The notes under the pieces: model-generated | What the model was told of the DNA's origin: nothing | Seen by the model: only the letters and a program-made list of their open reading frames with translations | Database searches by the model: none | Assembly (NCBI GenBank): GCA_963792175.1 | Contig: CAWBVG010000002.1 | Span: 1 to 64,000 of the forward strand | Reading direction: 5' to 3' | From: CAWBVG01 sp963792175 | GTDB lineage: Bacteria; Acidobacteriota; Vicinamibacteria; Vicinamibacterales; CAVVIG01 | DNA: 64,000 bases | In this document: in pieces, positions 55,098 through 64,000 of the stretch | How positions within the stretch are numbered: position 1 is the first letter of the stretch | Layout of the letters: each line of letters starts with the position of its first letter | Made by a program: the position numbers and the translations under genes

Positions 55098-57593
55098 ATG
55101 ATGTCCGGCCTGCTCACGCTCGCGGGGGCGGCGCTCGGCGTGACGATCCACGTGTGGCTCGCCAGCGGCGTCCTGACGCCTCTCGCGGGCAGCAGCATCG
55201 AGTATCTGTTCATCTCGGCGACGGCACGATCGGCGGTCGCCATCGCGCTCGTCACAGCGACGCTGGTGCTGGCGGCGCATCTCGCCATCAGGCGCCTGGC
55301 CGCGCGCCGCTGCGTTCAGCCGCCGCTCTTCTCGTGGCCGGACACGGCGTACATGGCGCCGCTCTGCTGGTGTGCGATCAGTGCGCTGGCGCTGCTGAAT
55401 CTCATTCCGTCGGTCAGCCGCTGGTTCACCGTGGCGTCGTACGCGATCGTCGATCTGCGGTGGTGGTGGATCGGCTTCGTGCTGGCCTGGACCGCGTGGC
55501 GGCTGGATGCGCGCCTGAACGGCGCGATGCGGAACGGGATCGCGCGAGCGGCTGCGCCGCTGGCGACGCGCCGCTGGCTGCCGGAAGCGCTGCTGGCCGT
55601 ACTGGCCGTGGCGTGGTCGGTCGCTGGCACGCCGATCGAGCGCTCGAATGGCGGAGCGACCGGCGACGAGCCCAAGTACCTGCGGTATTGCGAGAACTGG
55701 TATCAGGGCCTGGGCTTCGAAGTCGCGCAGATCAAGCCGATGGCGGAGCTGCCCGCCGACTTCCGTCCCCGCCTCCTGCACAACGTCGCGCTGCTCGTCG
55801 AGGTCGTTCCCGGCGAGTTACGAAACATCGTCGTCGACGCCGCGCGATTCGTCCGCGATCCCTCGCAGCCGTTCAATCGAGCGCAACACAGCGGCGGCGG
55901 CTTTGTCGCGGGCAAGGATGGCGGCACCTACCAGATGCACAATCCCGGCATCTCGGCGCTGATCTTCCCGGCGTACCTCGTGGACAGGCAGCTCGCTCAG
56001 ATTGTTCCCGGCTCGAAAGCGCAGTGGCCCGAACACCTGCCGGTGGTCAACGCGCTGATGCTCGGCATCTACGCCGCGTGGACGGTCTTGATCCTCCGCT
56101 TTCTGCGCCGGTCCGGCGCTTCGGAAGGCGTCGCCTGGGTCACAGCGCTCGCCTGCACGTTCACCCTTCCCGCCGCGGCTTTTCCGTTCCAGTACTACCC
56201 CGAGCTGGTCGCGGGACTCCTGGTGACGGCGGTCGCCGGCCACCTGCTGTTCGCAAGCGCCGACCGCCGGCGCAGGGCGTTCGTCGTTGGCCTGCTCGCC
56301 GGTTACCTGCCGTGGCTCCACGTTCGATTCAGCGCGGTCACCATCGCGTTCGCGCTTGCCGCAATCGTCATCTGGCGCGCCGATCGCCGGCGGGTGTTGG
56401 GTTTCCTGGGCGGCATCGCCGTTCCGGTGGCGCTCTTCTCCCTCTACACCTACCGCATCTCCGGCAGCGTGATGCCCTCGGCCCTCTGGACCGCCAGCGG
56501 CGACGAGAACAACTTCGCGTGGTTGAGCATGGTCCGCAACAGCGTCGCCTATCTCGTCGATCGCGATTGGGGCCTGTTCGCACACTCGCCGGTGTTTCTG
56601 CTGGCGCTGCCAGGCTACTGGTGGATGGCGAAGCGCCAGCCGGCGGTCGCCTGGATGAGCGCGGCGGTGTTCCTGGCGCTTCTCCTCCCCGCGGCCGGAA
56701 AGACGCTGATCCAGACGACGCCGATGCGCCTCATCGTCGCGGTGGTGCCGCTGGCGGCGACGCCGCTCGTCGACGTGCTGTCACGAGCCGGTCGGGCGAC
56801 GCGGATCGTGTTCGCGCTGCTGCTCCTCCTCTCGCTCGACAACGCCGTCGCCTACAACTTTCACCACGATCGAACGATGGACATCCTTCTCGACCCGAGC
56901 TTCAGCGGGTGGAAGGTCAACCTGCTCTTTCCGTACAAAGCCGTCAGCCGTGGCAGGTGTCGATGGCCAATGGCGTCCTGCTGATCGTCTGGCTGAGCGC
57001 GGTCGCCTCGCTGTTCGTGATTCCCGCGTGGCTCGATCGACGGCCGACGTTCAACTCCTCGCGGAACGGAATGGGCGCCCGGACGGTTCGTCATGGTGAC
57101 CGCGGCGATCTTCCTCGCTATCAGCACCGGCGTTGCAGCCGCGACAGGCGCCTGGACGGGGCGCCGGTATCTGATCACGGCGCCCGCTGCTGCGCGGGAC
57201 GCGGCACTCATGCTCGACGAGCTTGGCCGCTGCACGATTTGCTACTCGTCCGCACACGGTCCAATTGGCGCCAAGGACGCCGCCGTCGGCGCGCGACGCC
57301 TGCTGATCGATCTCGAGGCGATCGATCCGTCAGTGGCGGCGCGCCACGAGGCGTGGACGTTGCCAGGCTATTCGGACTGGCTGGAGATGCCGGGACGGAT
57401 TCGTGCGTGGTTCCAGGAAGCCCACGGCCGCGAGCCCTCCAACGGCGAGGTCGGACACTTCATGTATCAGTGGCGCGAGGAGCGGGTGCCCTCGACGGAG
57501 ATCCGAAGGCGGATTTTCGCGTCGGCGGGAAAGACGCCACCTAGACAAAGCTTTAACCGCAGAGGCACGCTGAGAACGCAGAGCTCTTATTGA
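55098..57593 (+). CDS. Large multi-spanning membrane protein (glycosyltransferase-like), frameshifted
   Basis: About 830 residues after joining. Many membrane helices are visible: TLAGAALGVTIHVWLASGVL, SAVAIALVTATLVLAAHLAI, LPVVNALMLGIYAAWTVLIL, VAGLLVTAVAGHLLFASADR and FALAAIVIWRADRRRVLGF. A loop with GATGDEPKYLRYCENWYQG after helix 5 resembles the acidic periplasmic loop of GT-C (PMT/ArnT-like) mannosyl- and arabinosyltransferases, where Asp/Glu is catalytic. Frame changes occur near 56945 and 57090; the last part (LITAPAAARDAALMLDELGR) is soluble. The true stop may precede 57593, since the end runs into a hairpin repeat. Substrate unknown. Confidence 0.6.
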
Positions 57594-57633
57594 AAAAAGA
57601 ACTCTCTGCGTGCTCTGCGGCGCTCTGCGGTTA
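57554..57633. repeat. Inverted array of CGCAGAG words, long hairpin
   Basis: Left arm TAACCGCAGAGGCACGC…GAACGCAGAGCTCTT and right arm with CTCTGCG three times, ending CTCTGCGGTTA. The outer ends are perfect complements (TAACCGCAGAG/CTCTGCGGTTA). The loop is AT-rich (TATTGAAAAAAG). It lies between convergent genes and may terminate both. Confidence 0.8.
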
Positions 57634-57641
57634 GACCGTGA

Positions 57642-58641
57642 CTAGAACGTCGCGATCGGATTCAGTGGAAACCCGGTGCCGCCTGGCACCGGCACCGGCG
57701 CCGCGGTCAACAGGAACTCCCAGCGCTTGAGCCGCGCGGCGGTTTCGGCTGCCGCCTCCAGGTCCATCACGTCGACCAGCGGCAGACCGAGCGCGACAAT
57801 CGCGAGCTGGTGAATCGGCCGGCCGTTGCCTTCGATCACCGACGGCTGCACGTCGTTGACCGCGTCGTTGCCGAGCAGGGCGACGTCGCGCTGCTTCAGC
57901 CACGGCATGACCGACGCGTGAAAGCCGGCCGCGTCGCGGGCCACGTTCCACGGGCCTTTCTGCGCACGCTGCACCCATCGTCCGGTGCGGAGGAAGAGCG
58001 CGTCGCCGCTGCCGATCTTGATGCCCGCGAACTTTTCCCACGCTTCGAGATCCGAGGGGTAGACCGGCGTGCCCGGCTCGAGGTACGCCACGTTCTTCAT
58101 CCTCGGCAGATCGACGATCACGCCGCGCGTCAGGATCCCGGCCTTCTGGTGCTCGACACCGTTCATCGGGCAGCCCGGGCCTTGCGCGATATCGGACCGC
58201 GCGTAGCCGTTGTAGATCTTGCCTTCGAACGAGTAGTGGCAGAGCGAATCGATGTGCGTGATCGTCGAGCCGTGGTACCAGATCGTGTACAGGTCCATCG
58301 CATGGCCGGTGTTGTCGATGCGTCATCTGCTGGCCGATCGGGCGTGGATTGTCGGGGAACTGTTCCTTGTCGAGCGTGTGCGCCAGCGACACGGAGACAC
58401 CATCACGCGCGAGCTTCAGCGCCTGCCTTGCGCTTCTCAGGCGTAATCAGATTCAACGTGCCGATCTGATCGGTCTTGCCCCAGCGTCCCCAGTTGGAGA
58501 GCTCGGTCATCCACTTCGCGACGTCGGCGTTGGTGACCTTTGGCGGATCAGCGACGGCAGCCGTCAGGGCAGGCCTGCGCTACGAGCACAAGGCCGAGGC
58601 GCACACCGCCATGGCTGCAATCGACTCTCTGTCTTCACCAT
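57642..58641 (-). CDS. Secreted cyclase-family hydrolase (kynurenine formamidase-like), frameshifted
   Basis: ATG 58641 follows the strong site AGGAGGAGG. A leader that needs one frame correction (GVRLGLVLVAQA) precedes KVTNADVAKWMTELSNWGRW and DQIGTLNLITPEKR. The metal motif HGSTITHIDSLCHYSFEGK and SDIAQGPGCPMNGVE are characteristic of the family, with QPSVIEGNGRPIHQLAIVAL near the C-terminus. Frame changes fall near 58600, 58415 and 58310. Members hydrolyse formyl- or cyclic amides and related esters with a metal ion. It follows the PQQ dehydrogenase gene by 32 bp. Confidence 0.8.
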
Positions 58642-58673
58642 CCCGCCTCCTCCTGCCCTGCCCGCCCTCCCGC

Positions 58674-60891
58674 CTAGCTGCTCTCGGGCAACGCGAAGAC
58701 ATACAGCGCGTTGCCGGTGCCCGGCATCTTCACTTCCGGAATGATCGTGCGCGGCACCACGCGCGGGCTGCCGCCGCCGGTGGCGCCGGTCGTGACCGCG
58801 ACATACTGGCGGCCGCCCGCCGTGAACGTCACGGGGTAACCCATGACCGTGGTGCCGAGGCGCGTCTGCCAGAGTGTCTCGCCGGTCTTCACGTCGAACG
58901 CGCGGAAGGTGCGGTCGAGATCGCCGACGAAGCCGACGCCGCTGTCAGTCGTGATCACACCCGTGAGAAACGGCGATCGCTGCTCGCGACTCCAGACCTC
59001 TCTCATCGTCTTCACGTCGTAGGCGGCGAGCTTGCCGACGTTGCCGTCGGTGCCGGGCATCTCGAAGAAACGGCGATCGGCGCCGGTGCCGCCCGATCCA
59101 TTCGTGAACTCGAGCTTGCGGCCGTTCATCTGCATGCACGACTGACTGAGCGGAATGATCAGGGTCCCGGCCTGCGGCACGTAACTCATCGCCTGCCAGT
59201 TGTGTCCGCCTTCCGTGCTCGGACACGAATCCACCCACTGTCCCGTCTGCTGCTCGAGGATGTCGGGGCGATACTGCGGTGCCCCGGTCTTCGCGTCGAT
59301 CGACTCGAAGACGTTCTGGAAGATGGTTTCCTTGTAGCCGAGGAACGAGCCGTTGCGCCGATCGAGCTTCCACAGGATGCCCGGCTTGCCGATCGTGAAC
59401 ACCACCTTCTGATCGCCGATGTCGACGAGCACGCGTTCGAAGACTTCGTCGAGATCGAGCGATTCGCCGGGCGCGTGCTGATAGTGCCATGCCAGCGTGC
59501 CGTCCTTGGGCCGCAGCGCCACCGTGGAGCTCGTGAACAGCACGTTGTCGAAATTCGACGTTCCGCGTGACGCGCGCATCCATGGCTTCGCCTGCGCCAC
59601 GCCCCAATAGGTGAGATCGAGGTCCGGGTCGTAGCTGCCGCTAATCCAGGTTTCGCCGCCGATGCGGAGGTTGTCGGCCAGCTTGCCCCACGTTTCGGCG
59701 CCCTGCTCGGTGCCGCGGCGCACGGTGTTGAACTTCCACAGCTGCTTGCCGGTCGACGAGTCGTAGCCGCTGATCCAGCAGCCGTCGTTGCCGTAGCGGT
59801 CGCAGCCCACCAGGCCGTTGACGACGACGCCCTTCATCACCATCGGCCCGGCGGTGTTGGCGTAGCCTTTCGCGCGATCGGCGATGGGGGTGTCCCACAG
59901 CTTGGTGCCGTTGCGCGCGTCGAGCGCCACCAGCCGCGCGTCGGTCGTCGCGACGAACAGCTTGTCCTGGTAGATCGCCATGTTGCGCATCGCCGCCTGG
60001 CCGATCAGCGCGTTGGGACCGACGCGGTTCTCCCAGATCAAATCGCCGGTCCGCGCGTCGAGCGCCTGCACGACGTTCATGATGTTGACGATGTAGAGGA
60101 CGCCGTTGTGCACGAGCGGCGACGGCTCGTTGCCCTGGCCTTCGTTCATCGCCCAGGTCCATACCAGCTGCAGATCCTTCGCGTTGTCGCGGGTGATCTG
60201 CGTCAGCGGACTGTGGCTCCAGCCCTGGTAGTTGCGCCGTGCCATCAGCCAGTCGCCCGGATCCTGACTGCGCAGCATGTCGTCGCTGACCGGCACATAG
60301 TTCTTCACCGTGCCCGCGACCGTGATGCCCAGCACGCCCGCGTTCGCCGGCGGCCCGCCACGTCCGCCAGCGTCGGCGCCGCCGCGTCCACCGCGCCCGG
60401 CCGCGGCCGCCCGGAACGGGAGAAGGCGGCCCGCCGACAACTGGTGGCGGCAGCGGATCGCCTCCCGTTGTCGTCGCCGGGCGCACGCCCAATGGCCCGA
60501 TCGCGGCGGCGGTCGTCGGTGTCAGCGGCTGCGTGCCAGCCGGCGCGCCGTTCGCCTGGAGAATGAACGCCGTCACCGCGAGGTATTGATCCGCGCTGAG
60601 GGTCTCGCCGGTCGGCGGCATCGTCGACTGAATGAACTCGAAGAGATCGCGCGTGGTGCGCGCCCGCCACGTGTTCATGAAGTTGTTGCCGGCCAGTTGC
60701 GGCGCTTCGTTTCGTCCCGCGAGATCGGGCAGGTGGCAACTGGCACAGCTCGCCTGATAGACCGTCCGCCCGGCGGCGGCCTGCGCGGCCGTATAGACGG
60801 CGGCTGCCGGCTGTTGGGCGCCGACCCACGCGATCGCGGCGAGCACGAGCGCGGCGACGGCGACGGCTTCAGCCGAGCGATCACGCCTCAT
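58674..60891 (-). CDS. PQQ-dependent dehydrogenase with N-terminal cytochrome c, frameshifted
   Basis: About 735 residues. The signal peptide starts MRRDRSAEAVAVAALVLAAI. The haem motif is YQASCASCHLPDLAGRNEAP, and the Met ligand region MPPTGETLSADQYLAV. A frameshift near 60410 lies in a Gly/Arg-rich linker. The eight-bladed quinoprotein propeller then shows tryptophan-docking repeats: WLMARRNYQGWSHSPLTQIT, VVQALDARTGDLIWENRVG, LVALDARNGTKLWDTPIADR, FDVKTGETLWQTRLG and AGGRQYVAVTTGATGG. It oxidises alcohols or sugars in the periplasm and passes electrons to the fused cytochrome. It overlaps the CHRD gene by 4 bp. Confidence 0.9.
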
Positions 60892-61325
60892 CGCTTGTTC
60901 TCCTGCGGCGTCAGCCAGCCCCAGAGATTACCGTCCGGGGCTTTCTCGCTGTGCAGCTGGATGTACAGCCGGCCCTTCTCGAGGTCGGCGACCTGAATAG
61001 GTGTCAGTTCGAGCGTTCCGCTGAGCGTGCCGCTGGTGCCGTCGGCTTTCACGGCCAGGTCGAAGATCACCGGGCCGCGAACGCCCTTCACGGGACTGCG
61101 GTGGAGCTGCGCGATCGTGGCGGGTGAGCGCAGGCCTTCAAACGTGCCTGTGACGGCCAGCTTGGTACCGGTCAGCACGGCCGAGGCCGTTCCGGATCCC
61201 GCAATCGTCGCCTGCATCGACACGTCGATTGGCACCGGCGCCAGCCGTGTCCTGAACGTCTTCGGTTGCTGTGCGATGAGAAAGGCGGACGAGCAGAGTA
61301 CCAACAGCCACGTTGTCTGTCGCAT
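60888..61325 (-). CDS. Secreted CHRD-domain protein
   Basis: 145 residues, intact. Signal peptide MRQTTWLLVLCSSAFLIAQQ. A single CHRD fold follows: GSGTASAVLTGTKLAVTGTF, SPATIAQLHRSPVKGVRGPV, SGTLSGTLELTPIQVADLEK and LYIQLHSEKAPDGNLWGWL (the typical end). CHRD domains bind partners in chordin and occur in bacterial secreted proteins of unclear role. First gene of the CHRD / PQQ dehydrogenase / cyclase operon; its stop overlaps the dehydrogenase start. Confidence 0.85.
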   Translation of the reverse strand: MRQTTWLLVLCSSAFLIAQQPKTFRTRLAPVPIDVSMQATIAGSGTASAVLTGTKLAVTGTFEGLRSPATIAQLHRSPVKGVRGPVIFDLAVKADGTSGTLSGTLELTPIQVADLEKGRLYIQLHSEKAPDGNLWGWLTPQENKR

Positions 61326-61372
61326 GGAAGCCGCTCCCCTTGAGGACGCGGCAATCATATCTGGATCCTGAG

Positions 61373-61456
61373 ATTGGGTAATTGGGTGATTGGGTAATTG
61401 GGGAATTGATTGACGGATTGGACAGATTACCCAATTACCCAATTCCCCAATTATTC
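61373..61456. repeat. Inverted array of octamer words (ATTGGGTA / AATTACCC)
   Basis: The left arm repeats ATTGGGTA four times with small changes (61373-61411). The right arm repeats AATTACCC (61425-61452). Same word and period as 17653-17749. It sits upstream of the CHRD operon and just past the stop of the small membrane protein gene. Confidence 0.85.
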
Positions 61457-61464
61457 GATCCCGG

Positions 61465-61776
61465 TTAGCTTTTGGGAGACCCCAGGCGGGGCAGCTGCGT
61501 CTGCGGCGAGTGCAGCTCGTAGAGCGTTCCCGCGGCATCGAGCTGGTAGGTGGCGACCGCGGGTGTCACCCGGTTGCCGTACATGTCGATCGCCTCGTCT
61601 TCGTTCGGTTCGCCCTCAACCGGGTCGGGCGGAACGCTGAACGGATCGATGGAGGCTGCCGATTCCACTTCCTCGACCGCCGCGTGAACCGGGTGTGTAG
61701 CGGTCACAAGCTGTGTCAGCAGCGCGCCGAAGGCGATCAACAATATGGCGACGAAAAAACCGATCCGCCTCAACAT
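61465..61776 (-). CDS. Small membrane-anchored hypothetical protein
   Basis: 103 residues from ATG 61776 (MLRRIGFFVAILLIAFGALL, one helix or uncleaved leader). The rest is acidic, with SAASIDPFSVPPDPVEGEPN and AIDMYGNRVTPAVATYQLDA, then LYELHSPQTQLPRLGSPKS. The pattern resembles small anchored proteins next to cell-wall genes in Acidobacteria, but no domain is recognised. Divergent from the PBP1A gene, so they may share a promoter. Confidence 0.55.
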   Translation of the reverse strand: MLRRIGFFVAILLIAFGALLTQLVTATHPVHAAVEEVESAASIDPFSVPPDPVEGEPNEDEAIDMYGNRVTPAVATYQLDAAGTLYELHSPQTQLPRLGSPKS

Positions 61777-61871
61777 GCGAGCAAATCGCTCCGCGTGAAG
61801 AGGTTGCAACGCAGGTGCCACGCGCGCGTCCCGGTTCCGACACTGGCTTACCTGTTGCAACGTCTAAAGAG

Positions 61872-64000
61872 ATGTCCTTGGACCATCGGAATCGTCTGGA
61901 TGAGCTGAAACACGAGTGGCTTCGCGCCAAACGCGAGCACCCGCGCATCGTCATCGGCGTCACCGTCGCCTTTGCGCTTGCGATCGTGCTGCCGGTGGTT
62001 GGTGCCATCTGGACGGTCAGCGGGTTGCGCAAGGGGCTTCCAGATGGGAATGCCATCGCGCAGATGGGCGTCATGAATCAGGCGACGAGCGTCTTTGACA
62101 GCAAGGATCAGCTCGCCTTCACCGTCTTCAAGGAACAGCGGATCGAAGTGCCGCTCTCCCAAGTCTCCCCGAATCTCATAAAGGCCCTCATCGACATTGA
62201 AGACCAGCGGTTTTACGACCATCACGGATTCGACCTCGTGCGTATCGGCTCGGCGGCGATGGCCAACCTGCGTCACCGGCGTGTCGCGCAGGGCGGGAGC
62301 ACGCTCACGCAGCAGCTCGCGCGTCAGAGCTTTCTAACGCCGGACAAGACGATTCGCCGCAAGCTCCAGGAACTGATTCTCGCGGAGCGGATCGAGGGCG
62401 CATACACCAAGGAACAGATTCTCGAGCTGTACCTCAACAAGGTTTATTTCGGTGACGGTTTGTACGGCGCCGAGGCCGCGTCGCGCGGTTACTTCGACAA
62501 ACACGCCTCAGAGCTCGACGTCCCTGAAGCGGCGCTCCTCGCCGGTCTCGTGAAATCGCCCTCGAGCTACGCGCCGACCGTCAGTCTGCCCCGCGCGACT
62601 GCGCGCCGGAACCTCGTGCTCCAGGCGATGCTCGAGGCGAAACACCTCGACTCCGCGCAGTGGGCCAAGGCAAAGGCTGCGAAGGTTGTCCTCCGCGACG
62701 GCCTGCGGTCCGAAGAACCGCACGGGCTGTACTTCAAGGAACAGGTCCGGCGCGAGCTGGTGGATCGGTTCGGCTGGCAGCGCGTCTACCAGGGCGGCCT
62801 GCGCGTCTTCACGACCATCGACATGCCGATGCAGGAGGTCGCCGAAGCGACAATCGTCGAACAGATCAAATCGATCGAGGTACGCCGCGCCGCATGGCAG
62901 GCTCGCCGCGCGCCTCAGAAGAAGCTCGCGAAGAACGCGGCACCCGCGCCGCCTCCGCGCGAGGCCGACGTGCTCCAAGGCGCTCTCGTGGCGCTCGAGC
63001 CAGACACCGGGTACGTGCGGGCGATGGTCGGCGGCCGCGACTTCGATGCCAGCCACTTCAACCGGGCGGTTCAAGCGCATCGCCAGCCCGGATCCGCTTT
63101 CAAGCCGTTCGTCTACGCGACCGCGATCGAGGCGGGCTACTCACCGGCAACCGTGATCGATCACCTCGACGAGCCGATCGCGACCCTGCAGGGTGCATGG
63201 ACGCCGGAGGATGAGCATTCGTCCGGGTCCTCGTTGACGCTCCGAGCCGCGCTGCGTACGTCGAGCAATCGCGCCGCCGTGCGTCTGCTGCAGCAGGTCG
63301 GCATCGACCGTACCGTGCAGTACGCAAAGGACATGGGCGTCGGCGATGTGCCGAGCGTCCCGTCGCTCGCGCTCGGGTCCGGCGAGGTCACGCTTCAGGC
63401 GATGACCGCGGCGTATGCGGCCTTCATCAACCATGGTGCGGTGCCCAAGCCCATTCTGATTCGCCGCGTCGAGGACCACGACGGCACCGTGCTTTTCGAA
63501 GGACGCTCCTCGTCGACGAGGGCGATCAGCGACACCACGGCATTCCTGATGTCCACGATGATGGCGGACGTGATCAACGCGGGAACCGCGGCGCGCGCGC
63601 GCAGCATGGGGTTCACGTTGCCGGCCGCCGGCAAGACCGGCACGACCAACGATTTCAACGACGCGTGGTTCATCGGGTTCACGCCGAAGCTCGCGACCGG
63701 CGTCTGGGTGGGATTCGATCAGCCCCGCACGATTCTTCCAAACGGCTTCGCCGCAGACATCGCGGTGCCGGTCTGGGCGAAGTTCATGAAGACCGCGACG
63801 CATGGCGACAAGCCCGACTGGATTTCGCCGCCGGCCGGCATCGTCACGGCCAGCGTGTGCCGAGTCACTGGAAAGCTGGCGACCGAACAGTGTCGCGATG
63901 CTGACGTGGTCAATAAGTACGGCGAGGTCGAGCGCCGATCGACGGTTTACACCGAATACTTTGCACGTGGTACCGAGCCGACGACGTACTGCGACGCACA
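61872..64000 (+). CDS. mrcA: Penicillin-binding protein 1A, bifunctional (3' end outside the window)
   Basis: Class A PBP that polymerises glycan strands and cross-links peptides. An intact frame of 709 codons runs to the window edge. A short cytoplasmic N-terminus and one membrane helix (IVIGVTVAFALAIVLPVVGA) precede the GT51 domain: catalytic Glu in DIEDQRFYDHHGFD, QGGSTLTQQLARQSFL, RRKLQELILAERIEG and ELYLNKVYFGDGLYGAE. The transpeptidase has active-site Ser and Lys in QPGSAFKPFVYATAIE, the SxN motif in RTSSNRAAVRLLQQ, and PAAGKTGTTNDFNDAWFIGF. A Lys/Ala/Pro linker insertion (QARRAPQKKLAKNAAPAPPP) sits before the transpeptidase domain. Only the C-terminal tail is missing. Confidence 0.95.
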   Translation, partial: MSLDHRNRLDELKHEWLRAKREHPRIVIGVTVAFALAIVLPVVGAIWTVSGLRKGLPDGNAIAQMGVMNQATSVFDSKDQLAFTVFKEQRIEVPLSQVSPNLIKALIDIEDQRFYDHHGFDLVRIGSAAMANLRHRRVAQGGSTLTQQLARQSFLTPDKTIRRKLQELILAERIEGAYTKEQILELYLNKVYFGDGLYGAEAASRGYFDKHASELDVPEAALLAGLVKSPSSYAPTVSLPRATARRNLVLQAMLEAKHLDSAQWAKAKAAKVVLRDGLRSEEPHGLYFKEQVRRELVDRFGWQRVYQGGLRVFTTIDMPMQEVAEATIVEQIKSIEVRRAAWQARRAPQKKLAKNAAPAPPPREADVLQGALVALEPDTGYVRAMVGGRDFDASHFNRAVQAHRQPGSAFKPFVYATAIEAGYSPATVIDHLDEPIATLQGAWTPEDEHSSGSSLTLRAALRTSSNRAAVRLLQQVGIDRTVQYAKDMGVGDVPSVPSLALGSGEVTLQAMTAAYAAFINHGAVPKPILIRRVEDHDGTVLFEGRSSSTRAISDTTAFLMSTMMADVINAGTAARARSMGFTLPAAGKTGTTNDFNDAWFIGFTPKLATGVWVGFDQPRTILPNGFAADIAVPVWAKFMKTATHGDKPDWISPPAGIVTASVCRVTGKLATEQCRDADVVNKYGEVERRSTVYTEYFARGTEPTTYCDA

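Noticed and set aside
1..64000. Prophage, integron or insertion-sequence elements
   Set aside because: No transposase, integrase, phage structural gene or terminal inverted repeats with target duplications were recognised.

Overview
The window is GC-rich bacterial DNA that looks like Acidobacteriota, most likely class Vicinamibacteria. The pointers are FtsX-like ADOP-type permeases, Ser/Thr kinases, many secreted beta-propeller and PQQ proteins, a PSD1/DUF1501 pair, and many Tat-leader oxidoreductases and hydrolases. This placement is inference from gene content. No rRNA, tRNA or CRISPR array was found. Many genes change reading frame while keeping homology on both sides of the change. Breaks are densest at 1-8.3, 20.9-24.9 and 26.3-28.8 kb, while 28.9-37.9 and 61.9-64 kb are nearly clean. 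This fits indel errors in an assembly at least as well as gene decay. Gene coordinates below span the breaks.

Layout. 0-13.6 kb: ADOP permease tail, SH3/beta-barrel protein, hybrid histidine kinase, a full broken ADOP permease, small carboxypeptidase-regulatory-like protein, Tat amidohydrolase, aldo/keto reductase, cupin protein, amino-acid permease, NHL beta-propeller and metF. 13.5-20.1 kb: winged-helix protein and a Ser/Thr kinase-BRCT fusion, divergent from a GAF sensor kinase, NarL-type regulator, SDR and QueA-like gene, then a truncated kinase. 20.1-28.5 kb: a 785-bp stretch without a recognisable gene, the PSD1 and DUF1501 genes, an AT-richer REC/PilZ gene, and a NarL-type regulator with its kinase. 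28.5-38.1 kb: a small outer-membrane protein, a complete RND tripartite efflux operon (MFP, RND pump, TolC), lactonase, Tat sugar-phosphate isomerase/epimerase and CBM9-like protein.

38.1-47.5 kb is the most unusual metabolic block. It has two Tat-exported SelA-like PLP enzymes, a membrane-anchored triple-RidA protein, a signal-peptide RraA-like protein, a secreted CocE/NonD hydrolase, a MetE-like zinc enzyme and a TauE/SafE exporter. Together they suggest an extracytoplasmic elimination/imine-hydrolysis pathway; this is inference.

47.5-64 kb: TIGR04076-like protein plus aldo/keto reductase, NUDIX plus a proline-rich miniprotein, a cytochrome c/copper-monooxygenase-like protein, and an uncharacterised four-gene membrane cluster (51.8-54.8 kb). 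After these come a large membrane protein, a CHRD / PQQ-dehydrogenase / cyclase operon, a small membrane protein and a PBP1A that runs off the window.

Repeats. A roughly 45-48 bp palindromic element occurs at least six times: once between genes, once each inside the SDR and QueA-like genes, and three times in one SelA-like gene, where it encodes 16-residue repeats. Separately, several gaps hold inverted arrays of short tandem words (7-9 bp) that could fold into long hairpins.
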